The notes under the pieces were generated by a model. It ran no database searches. It saw only the letters and a list, made by a program, of their open reading frames with translations, and had not been told where the DNA came from. Positions 1 to 6,121 of a stretch of DNA of 16,383 nucleotides are shown in pieces. Within the stretch, counting starts at the first letter, position 1. Each line of letters opens with the position of its first letter. The DNA is from JAIBJN01 sp035461525 (GTDB lineage Bacteria; Actinomycetota; Thermoleophilia; Gaiellales; Gaiellaceae), in NCBI GenBank assembly GCA_035461525.1, contig DATHVD010000101.1:1-16383 (forward strand). The letters are read 5' to 3'. The position numbers were made by a program, and so were the translations under genes.

Positions 1-792
1 GTGCTCGCGGGCGCGGGGCTCTCCGAGGCTTACACCTTCAGCCTCGTCGCCCGCGACCCGCACCCCGACGCCCTGCTCCTGCCCGACCCGCTCACCTCGG
101 AGCACGGGGTGTTGAGGACGACGCTGCTCGACGGCCTTGTCGCCTCGGCGCTGCACAACGTCAACGCCGGCAACGAGGACGTCGCCCTCTTCGAGCTCGC
201 CCGCGTCTACCTGCCGACGGGCAAGGAGCTCCCGGAGGAGCGCTGGCGCGTCGGCGGCATCGTCCGGGGCGGCTACGCGCGGGCGAAAGGCGTCGTCGAG
301 ACCCTGTACGGCGCACTCGGGATCGAGCCGCGGGTCGAGCGGGCTCGAGAGAGCTTCCTCCACCCGGGCAAGGCTGCCCGCCTCGACGCGGGCTGGGTGG
401 GCGAGCTCCACCCGTCGCTTCTCGAGGGCTCCTGGGGCGTCTTCGAGCTCGACCTGTCGACCCTCTTCGCCCAGGTGCCCGAAAGGGTCGAATTCGAGGA
501 CGTGATCACCTTCCCGGCCGTGCGCCAGGATCTCGCGTTCGTCGTCGACGAGGACGTGCTCGCCGGCGAGCTCGTCGCCGCCGCCCGCGAGTCGGCGGGC
601 TCCGAGCTCCGCGATGTCCGCATCTTCGACGTCTACCGCGGTGACCCGATCCCGGCCGGGAAGAAGTCGATTGCACTGAGCGTCGCCTTCCAGTCGCCCG
701 AGCGGACCCTCTCCGACGAGGACGCGCGCGAGATCAGGGAGCGCATCGTCGCCGCGCTCGCCGAGCGCTTCGGCGCCGAGCTCCGTGCCTGA
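1..792 (+). CDS. pheT: Phenylalanyl-tRNA synthetase beta subunit, C-terminal part (5' truncated by window)
   Basis: This is the last 263 codons of the beta subunit of the class II (alpha/beta)2 enzyme that charges tRNA-Phe in the cytoplasm. The family is usually about 800 residues, so roughly the first two thirds lies before the window and the GTG at base 1 is an internal codon. Visible residues 5-70 match the catalytic-like core (LSEAYTFSLV, then PLTSEHGVLRTTLLDGL and an LFELARVY strand). Residues about 166-262 form the FDX-ACB domain that binds the tRNA anticodon region (FPAVRQDLAFVVDE, then VFDVYRG-like RIFDVYRG and KKSIALSVAFQSPERTLSDE). The stop overlaps the next gene by eight bases. pheS would be expected upstream, outside the window. 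Identification is firm. Confidence 0.97.
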   Translation: MLAGAGLSEAYTFSLVARDPHPDALLLPDPLTSEHGVLRTTLLDGLVASALHNVNAGNEDVALFELARVYLPTGKELPEERWRVGGIVRGGYARAKGVVETLYGALGIEPRVERARESFLHPGKAARLDAGWVGELHPSLLEGSWGVFELDLSTLFAQVPERVEFEDVITFPAVRQDLAFVVDEDVLAGELVAAARESAGSELRDVRIFDVYRGDPIPAGKKSIALSVAFQSPERTLSDEDAREIRERIVAALAERFGAELRA

Positions 793-1300
793 CGCCGCCC
801 GCCTCGTCGTCGTCCTCGGCTACTCGAACGGTCGGGACGGCCTGCATCCCGTGTGCGCCGCCCGGCTCGCCCACGCGGCGGGCCTCGTGCGCGAGGGGGA
901 CACGGTGCTCCTGTCGGGCTGGTCGCGGCGGCCGGGCCGGCTGGCGGAGGCCGAGCTCATGCGCCGCGCCTGGACGGGGAACGCCGACGCCGTCCTCTGC
1001 GACCCCGACGCGAGGGTGACCGCGGAGAACGCCGCCAACGCGGCAGCGCATGCCCGCGAGCTCGGCGCCTGCGAGGTGGTCGTCGTCACGTCCTGGTGGC
1101 ACCGCCACCGCGCCCGCGTCCTCTTCGGGCGGCTCCTGCCCGGCGTGCGCGTGAGCGTCGAGGCGGCCCCCACGCCGTGGTCGGCCCGCCTCCTCCTGCG
1201 GGAGCTGGCCGTCTTCCCGCTCGTGCCCCTCCAGGTCGCCCGAGCCCGGCGGCGGGCGGCGCGGGTCAGCGGCGGCGGAAGAGGCCCCGGAGCCGGGTGA
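785..1300 (+). CDS. DUF218 / YdcF-like family protein
   Basis: A 171-residue protein with the DUF218 (YdcF/SanA/ElyC) fold. Residues 7-15 (LVVVLGYSN) are the first strand and glycine loop. SGW at 44-46 is followed by AEAELM (54-59), the position of the family's conserved acidic residue. VTAENAANA at 78-86 matches the T-x-E-N-A motif, and VVVVTSWWHRHRA (98-110) matches the conserved strand plus H-x-x-R region. Family members act on cell-envelope or nucleotide-related substrates, but the reaction is poorly defined, so no function is assigned. The GTG start lies inside the pheT stop region (eight-base overlap), suggesting translational coupling. The 3' end overlaps the converging minus-strand gene by 35 bases. 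No signal peptide is visible, unlike SanA or ElyC. Confidence 0.8.
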   Translation: MPDAARLVVVLGYSNGRDGLHPVCAARLAHAAGLVREGDTVLLSGWSRRPGRLAEAELMRRAWTGNADAVLCDPDARVTAENAANAAAHARELGACEVVVVTSWWHRHRARVLFGRLLPGVRVSVEAAPTPWSARLLLRELAVFPLVPLQVARARRRAARVSGGGRGPGAG

Positions 1301-1607
1301 GGAATCCCCCGTAGGGGTCGACGCGCTCGACGGCCGGCTCCTCGTACTCCGGCAGCGCCCGCAGCTCCTCGGGGCTCAGGTCGACCTCGACGCGGCTCGG
1401 CCAGATGGCGCGCACGCGCTCTGCCGGGAGGAAGCGCCTCGGCTCGAGCGCAGTGCCGCGGACGACGAGGCCGCTGAAGATGTCCGCGTCGTAGTCCCCG
1501 GCGATCTCGGCCACGCGTCCGTGCTCCTCGCCCCCGGCGACGACGGCGGCGCCCTCCTCGATCGCCGTCCAGGCGACCTGCGGCTCCCCCTCCGGCGTCT
1601 CGGTCAC
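1266..1607 (-). CDS. Small PRC-barrel-like protein
   Basis: A 113-residue protein starting at a GTG that overlaps the stop of the upstream minus-strand gene in a GTGA tetranucleotide, so the two are almost certainly co-translated. Residues 14-65 read like a PRC-barrel/DUF2171-type beta domain: an AIEEGAAVVA strand, GEEHGRVAEIAGD, then DIFSGLVVRG, with a following FLPAERVRAIWP that gives the V-x-x-I-W edge typical of such barrels. The tail (77-113) is acidic and then strongly basic (LTRLRGLFRRR). PRC barrels often bind RNA, membranes or partner proteins, but nothing here fixes the partner. The assignment is by pattern. The last 35 bases overlap the DUF218-like gene on the opposite strand, which is long for a convergent overlap but possible. 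Confidence 0.72.
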   Translation of the reverse strand: MTETPEGEPQVAWTAIEEGAAVVAGGEEHGRVAEIAGDYDADIFSGLVVRGTALEPRRFLPAERVRAIWPSRVEVDLSPEELRALPEYEEPAVERVDPYGGFLTRLRGLFRRR

Positions 1608-2269
1608 ACCGAGCGCCCGCCCACGCGCCAGACCGGGCCCTGCGTGAACGTGGACGAGGAGTCGGAGAGGACGCGCAGGACGCGGACGCGGCCGGTGAGG
1701 CCCTCCTCGTCGAGGCGCTCGAACGCACGCCGAGCCATCCCCGAGGCGACGCCGTAGCCCTGGCGCCGGGCGGCGCGGAAGCGGAAGGTTGCAGGGCCGC
1801 CGTAGCGGGCCGGGTTCACCGGGGCGAGCAGGAGCGCGCCCCGGTCGAGATAGTCGGTCGAGTCGAGCTCGATCTCGGCATAGAGGTCGGACCAGTCGGG
1901 CGGGAGCCGGCGGAGGGTCGCGTCCCAGGTGGCGGCCAGGGGCTCGCGGCGCTCGCGAGGCGCCGGCTCGGAGACGTCCTCGCGAGCGCCCTCCTCGTGA
2001 CCGGCCAGCGCCACGCGGCCGCGGATGCCGGCCTCGTCGAGGCGGGAGACGACGCGGCGGACGAGCTCCGGCGTCGGCGCCAGCCCGCGCGTTCCCCCGT
2101 GGACGTGAAGGGTGTACGTGCCTCCCGAGCGCCCCGGGGTCGCCGGAGCGAGGATCAGCCCCGCCCGGTCTGCGTCGTCGGGCTCCTCGAGGGTGAGGTC
2201 GAGCCGGGCCCGCTCCCACCCGCGCGGGAGGCCCCGGAGAATGTCGTCGACTCGCTCCGCCAGCGCCAC
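1604..2269 (-). CDS. Unknown protein made of two copies of an unnamed domain
   Basis: A 221-residue soluble protein with no named domain that I recognise. Residues 11-88 and 119-198 are clearly related to each other. Both contain LRxLPxxW, then a D-x-x-DR step (DADRAG / YLDRGA), an LxLAPxxPxRxGG block, and a helix ending RLDE(A/E)G(I/L)xGRV. An acidic/arginine linker (about 91-114) separates them. This points to an internal duplication of an alpha/beta domain of about 80 residues. There is no signal peptide, membrane segment or obvious catalytic residue. The GTG start sits 7 bases after a TAAACT box, consistent with a leaderless message. The stop overlaps the start of the PRC-like gene, so they probably form a two-gene operon. 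Function unknown. Confidence 0.78.
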   Translation of the reverse strand: MALAERVDDILRGLPRGWERARLDLTLEEPDDADRAGLILAPATPGRSGGTYTLHVHGGTRGLAPTPELVRRVVSRLDEAGIRGRVALAGHEEGAREDVSEPAPRERREPLAATWDATLRRLPPDWSDLYAEIELDSTDYLDRGALLLAPVNPARYGGPATFRFRAARRQGYGVASGMARRAFERLDEEGLTGRVRVLRVLSDSSSTFTQGPVWRVGGRSV

Positions 2270-2275
2270 GCGGCC

Positions 2276-2281
2276 AGTTTA
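2276..2281 (-). promoter_or_regulatory. Predicted -10 box (TAAACT) of a leaderless promoter for the duplicated-domain gene
   Basis: Read on the minus strand this hexamer is TAAACT, matching TANNNT. Its last T is seven bases before the GTG at 2269, so the expected transcript start falls on or next to the start codon and no ribosome binding site is visible. There is no convincing -35. Confidence 0.5.
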
Positions 2282-2291
2282 TGGGCTCTGC

Positions 2292-2297
2292 TAGCTT
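2292..2297 (+). promoter_or_regulatory. Predicted -10 box (TAGCTT) for the E1-E2 operon
   Basis: TAGCTT fits TANNNT and ends ten bases before the GTG at 2307, predicting a message with a leader of only about 0-4 bases. The whole divergent spacer is 37 bases and also carries the -10 box of the opposite gene. No Shine-Dalgarno sequence is seen. Confidence 0.4.
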
Positions 2298-2306
2298 GTC
2301 GGCGCC

Positions 2307-3281
2307 GTGGCAACGCTGGAAGAAAAGGGGCAGACCGCGTCCGGCGAGCGACTCAGGGACTTCCTGCGTGAGATGCTCCTGATCCGCCGCTTCGAGGAGA
2401 TGGTCGAGGAGCGCTTCCGCGCGGGCGAGCTGCCCGGCTTCCTCCACGTCGCCATCGGGCAGGAGGCGGTCGCCGTCGGCGTCTGCCGGGCGCTCGAGGA
2501 CTCCGACGTGATCGCCTCGACCCACCGCGCGCACGGGCACACGATCGCCAAGGGGACGCACCCGAACGAGGTCATGGCCGAGCTCTACGGCAAGGTCGAG
2601 GGCTGCAGCCACGGCTACGGCGGCTCCATGCACCTCTACGACGTCGAGCGCGGCAACCTGGGCGCGAACGCCGTCGTGGGGGGAGGGCTGCCCGGGATCG
2701 TGGGCTCCGCGCTCGCCTTCAAGCTGCGCAAGGAGCCCCGCGTCGCCGTCGCGTTCTTCGGCGACGGGGCGACGAACATCGGCACGTTCCACGAGGCGCT
2801 CAATCTCGCGCAGCTCTGGCAGGTGCCCGCCGTCTTCGTTTGCGAGCAGAACCGCTACGCGGAGTCGACGCCCGCGAAGCAGCACCTGCCCATCGAGGAC
2901 ATGGAGCAGCGCGCGCAGGCGTTCGGGATGACGTCCGCAACGGTGGACGGCCAGGACGTCGAGGCCGTCTACGAGGCGGCGAAGAAGGCGCTCAAGCACG
3001 CCCGTGACGGCAAAGGCCCCGTGTTCCTCGTCGCCGACTGCGTGCGCCTCTCCGGCCACTACGTCGGCGATCCGCAGGTCTACCGCCCCAAGGAGGAGAT
3101 CCACGAGCTGCGCCAGACGCGCGACCCGATCGAGCTCCTCCGCGCCCGCCTCGAGCTCCCCGACGCCGAGTGGGAGGAGATGGATCGCGAGGCGACCCGC
3201 ATCGCCGAGGACTCGGTCGAGTTCTCGAAGAACGGCACGGACCCGAAGCCGGAAGACGCCCTCAAGAACGTGTACGCGTAG
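2307..3281 (+). CDS. acoA/pdhA-like: Thiamine-dependent 2-oxoacid dehydrogenase E1 component, alpha subunit (acetoin/pyruvate dehydrogenase type)
   Basis: A 324-residue E1 alpha subunit that with the next gene forms the TPP-dependent decarboxylating E1 of a 2-oxoacid or acetoin dehydrogenase complex. The TPP motif starts at GDGATN (152-157) and ends with the EQN at 180-182. Other family marks are IRRFEEMVEERF (26-37), the STHRAHGH active-site region (71-78), and HGYGGSMHL followed by GNLGANAVVGGG (102-127). The length and the YAESTP segment (184-189) resemble AcoA of acetoin dehydrogenase more than the longer branched-chain E1 alpha, but pyruvate cannot be excluded from sequence alone. GTG start with no ribosome binding site, preceded by a -10-like box, so probably leaderless. 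First gene of a four-gene operon; E1 beta follows after ten bases. Confidence 0.92.
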   Translation: MATLEEKGQTASGERLRDFLREMLLIRRFEEMVEERFRAGELPGFLHVAIGQEAVAVGVCRALEDSDVIASTHRAHGHTIAKGTHPNEVMAELYGKVEGCSHGYGGSMHLYDVERGNLGANAVVGGGLPGIVGSALAFKLRKEPRVAVAFFGDGATNIGTFHEALNLAQLWQVPAVFVCEQNRYAESTPAKQHLPIEDMEQRAQAFGMTSATVDGQDVEAVYEAAKKALKHARDGKGPVFLVADCVRLSGHYVGDPQVYRPKEEIHELRQTRDPIELLRARLELPDAEWEEMDREATRIAEDSVEFSKNGTDPKPEDALKNVYA

Positions 3282-3291
3282 GCGGCGCCGG

Positions 3292-4275
3292 ATGACGCAG
3301 CTCACGTACCGCGAGGCCGTCCGCGACGCGATGAGCGAGGCGATGCGCCGCGACGAGGACGTCTTCATCATGGGCGAGGACATCGCCGAGATGGGCGGCT
3401 CCATGGGCGTCACGCAGGGGATGCTCGACGAGTTCGGCCCCGACCGCGTTCGCAACACCCCGATCTCGGAGATGGCGATCGTCGGCGCGGGCATCGGGGC
3501 GGCCGTCGCAGGCATGCGCCCGATCGTCGAGATCATGTACCAGGACTTCATGACGCTGGCGATGGAGCAGCTCGTCCAGCAGGCGGCGAAGCACCGCTAC
3601 ATGTCGGGCGGGCAGATCAAGGTGCCGCTGACGATCCGAACGCAGGGCGGCGCCGGCTGGTCGCCGGGGGCGCAGCACGCCCAGCAGCTCGAGGCGTGGT
3701 TCGTCCACGTCCCCGGCCTCAAGGTCGTCTTCGCCTCGACGCCGGAGGACGTGCGCGGCCTCCTCTGGAGCGCGATCTACGACGACAACCCGGTCGTCTT
3801 CTTCGAGCACCGCACCCTCTACGGGCTCAAGGGCGAGGTGCCGGAGGAGATCGACGGGATCGAGATCGGCAAGGCGCGCGTGCACCGGGAGGGCGAGGAC
3901 GTCACGGTCGTAGCCACCGGCCGGCTCGTGCACGAGGCGCTCGCGGCCGCCGACGAGGCCGAGGCCGACGACGGCCTCTCCGTCGAAGTCGTCGACCCGC
4001 GGACGCTCCTGCCGCTCGACGAGGAGGCGCTCGTCGCCTCCGTGAAGAAGACGAACCGTTGCGTCGTCGCGCACGAGGCCGTCGTCCGCATGGGCTTCGG
4101 CGCCGAGATCGCGGCCCTCCTCCAGCACCAGGCCTTCGACTGGCTCGACGCCCCGATCGAGCGCGTCGGCGCGAAGTTCGCCCCGATCCCGTTCGCGCCC
4201 GCGATGGAGCAGTACGTCGTCCCGCAGAAGGAGGACGTGCTGGCCGCGATCCGCCGCACGGTCGGCAAGAGCTGA
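3292..4275 (+). CDS. acoB/pdhB-like: Thiamine-dependent 2-oxoacid dehydrogenase E1 component, beta subunit
   Basis: A 327-residue E1 beta subunit, the normal length for the family. The N-terminal pyrimidine-binding domain shows YREAVRDAMSEAM (6-18), MGEDIAEMGG (27-36), and NTPISEMAIVGAGIG (55-69), in which Glu60 is the family's cofactor-activating glutamate. GAQHAQQLEAWF (126-137) contains the conserved active-site His129. The C-terminal transketolase domain begins near residue 188 and includes VTVVATGRLVHEAL (204-217) and VVDPRTLLPLD (233-243). The ATG was chosen because homology begins directly after it and it lies ten bases past the E1 alpha stop; a far longer in-frame extension upstream would run through E1 alpha and is not credible. 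E1 beta supplies half of the alpha2beta2 active site and the E2 contact. Confidence 0.94.
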   Translation: MTQLTYREAVRDAMSEAMRRDEDVFIMGEDIAEMGGSMGVTQGMLDEFGPDRVRNTPISEMAIVGAGIGAAVAGMRPIVEIMYQDFMTLAMEQLVQQAAKHRYMSGGQIKVPLTIRTQGGAGWSPGAQHAQQLEAWFVHVPGLKVVFASTPEDVRGLLWSAIYDDNPVVFFEHRTLYGLKGEVPEEIDGIEIGKARVHREGEDVTVVATGRLVHEALAAADEAEADDGLSVEVVDPRTLLPLDEEALVASVKKTNRCVVAHEAVVRMGFGAEIAALLQHQAFDWLDAPIERVGAKFAPIPFAPAMEQYVVPQKEDVLAAIRRTVGKS

Positions 4276-4276
4276 C

Positions 4277-5557
4277 GTGTCGAGCCAGGTCACGCTTCCC
4301 CGTCTCGGCCAGGGCATGGAGTCGGGCACGATCGTGCGCTGGCTCAAGTCGGAGGGCGACCGCGTCGAGAAGGGCGAGCCGCTCTACGAGCTGGACACGG
4401 AGAAGGTGACGCAGGAGGTCGAGGCCGACGCGGGCGGCGTCCTGCTCAAGATCCTCGCCGGCGAGGGGGAGGAGATCGAGGTCGGCAAGCCCGTCGCCGT
4501 GATCGGCGAGGAGGGCGAGGCGTTCGAGCCGGAATCTGACGATTCCGGCTCGGAGGAGGAGCAGGCCCAGCAGGATCGGGGCGCGGAAGCGAGCGCGGAG
4601 AAGCCTGCGGAAGCACCTGCGCGAGCGTCGGATCGTGAGCGCGGCCAGGAGGCGGCTGCGGGGGAGGCCGAGGAGGAACCTGCCGTCCCGGCCGCCGAGG
4701 CCGAGGCGCCGGCTCGCGACGGCGGCCGCGTGAAGGCATCCCCGCTCGCGCGCCGGATCGCCCGCGAGCGCGGCCTCGACCTGGCGCAGATCCACGGTAC
4801 CGGCCCCGAGGGGCGGATCGTCGCCGAGGACGTCGAGCGTGCCGAGGCGGCGCCCGCGCCCGCCGCACCGTCGGGCGAGGTCGAGACCATCCCGCTCGCG
4901 GGCATGCGCAAGACGATCGCGCGGCGGCTCACGGAGGCGTGGGAGGCGCCCGTCTTCCAGATCTCGATGACGGCCGACATGACCGCCGCCATCCGCCTGC
5001 GCGAGAAGCTGGTCGAGCGGACCGGGGAAGGCGAGCCGCGGCCGACGTACTCGGACGTCCTCACCAAGGTCTGCGCGATCGCGCTCCTCCGTCACCGCGC
5101 CGTGAACGCGCTCTTCCTCGGCGACCGCATCGAGCTCCACCCGACTGCGAACGTCGGCATCGCCGTCGCCGTCCCGAACGGCCTCCTCGTCCCCGTGCAG
5201 CGAAGCTGCGAGACGAAGACGATCCCGCAGCTCGCGGCCGAGCGCGCCGACCTCGTGCAGCGCACCCGCGACGGCAAGATCCGGCAGGAGGACCTCGAGG
5301 GCGGCACCTTCACGATCTCGAACCTCGGCATGTACGGCGTCGACCGCTTCATCGCCGTCCTCAACCCGCCTCAGGCGGCGATCCTCGCCGTCGGCGCGAT
5401 CGAGGAGCGCCCGGCCGCCCACGCGGGCGAGGTCGTCGTCCGCCCGCTCATGGAGCTGACGCTCACGTGCGACCACCGGGCCGTGGACGGGGCGTCGGCC
5501 GCCGACTTCCTCCGCACCGTGCGCCAGTTCCTCGAGGAGCCGGGGCTCGCACTGTGA
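4277..5557 (+). CDS. acoC/pdhC-like: Dihydrolipoamide acyltransferase, E2 component
   Basis: A 426-residue E2 core protein. One lipoyl domain occupies residues 2-78, with the DTEKV lipoylation site at Lys43. A long Glu/Ala-rich flexible linker (about 80-150) follows. The peripheral subunit-binding domain is at 152-188 (ASPLARRIARERG, then GTGPEGRIVAEDV). The catalytic domain runs from about 203 to the end, with the HRAVDG motif (His400, Asp404) near the C terminus. It moves the acyl group from E1 to CoA via swinging lipoyl-lysine and forms the core of the complex. The GTG start lies one base after the E1 beta stop. The stop overlaps the next GTG in a GTGA tetranucleotide. A single lipoyl domain is common in bacterial acetoin and Gram-positive pyruvate complexes. 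Confidence 0.95.
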   Translation: MSSQVTLPRLGQGMESGTIVRWLKSEGDRVEKGEPLYELDTEKVTQEVEADAGGVLLKILAGEGEEIEVGKPVAVIGEEGEAFEPESDDSGSEEEQAQQDRGAEASAEKPAEAPARASDRERGQEAAAGEAEEEPAVPAAEAEAPARDGGRVKASPLARRIARERGLDLAQIHGTGPEGRIVAEDVERAEAAPAPAAPSGEVETIPLAGMRKTIARRLTEAWEAPVFQISMTADMTAAIRLREKLVERTGEGEPRPTYSDVLTKVCAIALLRHRAVNALFLGDRIELHPTANVGIAVAVPNGLLVPVQRSCETKTIPQLAAERADLVQRTRDGKIRQEDLEGGTFTISNLGMYGVDRFIAVLNPPQAAILAVGAIEERPAAHAGEVVVRPLMELTLTCDHRAVDGASAADFLRTVRQFLEEPGLAL

Positions 5558-5880
5558 GCATCTGGTACCGCGTCAAGGACCTCGAGGCGGCGCGGGCCTT
5601 CTACCGCGACACGCTCGGCTTCGAGGAGGCGTACGTCGACGAGGAGGACCGCTGGGCCCGCCTCGTCCGGGGCGGCGCCGAGGTCGCGATCGCCGAGGGC
5701 GAGCCGGAGGAGACGGACGCAATCCTCACGCTCGACGTCGCCGACGTGAAGGCCGAGGCCGAGCGGCTGCGCGCGGCGGGCGTCGAGGTCGGCACCGTGC
5801 TCGAGATCCCGGGCACGATCCGCCTCCTGGACGTCTTCGACGCCGACGGCAACCGCCTCCAGCTTTCCCAGGACCTCTGA
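5554..5880 (+). CDS. VOC-superfamily (glyoxalase/bleomycin-resistance-like) protein
   Basis: A 108-residue single-module vicinal-oxygen-chelate protein. The beta-alpha-beta-beta-beta repeats are visible as VKDLEAARAFYRDTLGF (7-23), WARLVRGGAEVAI (34-46), ILTLDVADVKAEAERL (57-72) and LLDVFDADGNRLQL (91-104). The usual metal-binding glutamate near the end of the last strand appears replaced (LQLSQ), and the first strand shows no ligand histidine, so it may bind a ligand without metal. The GTG start overlaps the E2 stop (GTGA), so it is translationally coupled to the dehydrogenase operon. That coupling hints at a role linked to an oxo or aldehyde compound of the same pathway, but this is inference. 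Terminator-like structures follow. Confidence 0.83.
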   Translation: MSIWYRVKDLEAARAFYRDTLGFEEAYVDEEDRWARLVRGGAEVAIAEGEPEETDAILTLDVADVKAEAERLRAAGVEVGTVLEIPGTIRLLDVFDADGNRLQLSQDL

Positions 5881-5903
5881 CCTCGCCGCCGCCGAAGAGC
5901 CCT

Positions 5904-5920
5904 TGCAGCAGTCTGTTGCA
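5904..5920 (+). terminator. Small stem-loop after the VOC gene
   Basis: TGCAGCA (5904-5910) and TGTTGCA (5914-5920) can pair over seven positions (one G-U) around a three-base loop, 24 bases past the VOC stop. No T-run follows, so termination is only a possibility. It may simply be a 3'-end-stabilising hairpin. Confidence 0.25.
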
Positions 5921-6014
5921 GGCGCCCCTCGCGGCCCGCTCACCCGTGTGAGGGATCCGCCGCGGCGGGCTTCCGGCCGTTTCCTCTCCCGAACCGGATT
6001 CAACCCCGGGTCAG

Positions 6015-6047
6015 GCGCGGGCGGCTCCAGGGCCGCCCTCGCGCTTT
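6015..6047 (+). terminator. Candidate intrinsic terminator of the E1-E2-VOC operon
   Basis: A GC-rich stem: GCGCGGGCGGC (6015-6025) pairs with the arm at 6032-6044 apart from a two-base bulge, leaving a six-base loop, and is followed by TTT. A palindrome, CCCGGGCCCGGG, sits directly after it (6048-6059). The 241-base gap 5881-6121 holds no convincing gene; it carries these structures and then the promoter of lpd. The weak T-tract is normal in high-GC genomes but makes the call uncertain. Confidence 0.42.
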
Positions 6048-6076
6048 CCCGGGCCCGGGAGAGAGGGCACCCCGGA

Positions 6077-6114
6077 TAGGATCGCGGTTAGTTCCGCGAA
6101 CCGAACGGAAAGGG
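6077..6114 (+). promoter_or_regulatory. Predicted lpd promoter, candidate operator and ribosome binding site
   Basis: TAGGAT at 6077-6082 fits a TANNNT -10 box. The expected transcript start (about 6089) lies inside an inverted repeat, CGGTT (6085-6089) with AACCG (6099-6103), with a nested GTTC-CGC-GAAC (6091-6101). A dyad at the start site could be an operator, but no regulator is known here. GGAAAGGG (6107-6114) is a good Shine-Dalgarno sequence seven bases before the lpd ATG. Unlike its neighbours, lpd therefore looks to have a leader. Confidence 0.42.
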
Positions 6115-6121
6115 CCAGAAC

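Noticed and set aside
3004..3291. An upstream in-frame start at 3004 for E1 beta
   Set aside because: It would add 96 Ser/Arg-rich residues lying inside E1 alpha. E1 beta homology starts exactly at ATG 3292.
1608..3551. Long minus-strand open frame extending the PRC-like gene across the E1 alpha gene
   Set aside because: Only the last 113 codons look like protein and they begin at a GTG coupled to the upstream gene. The rest is the antisense of E1 alpha and the duplicated-domain gene.
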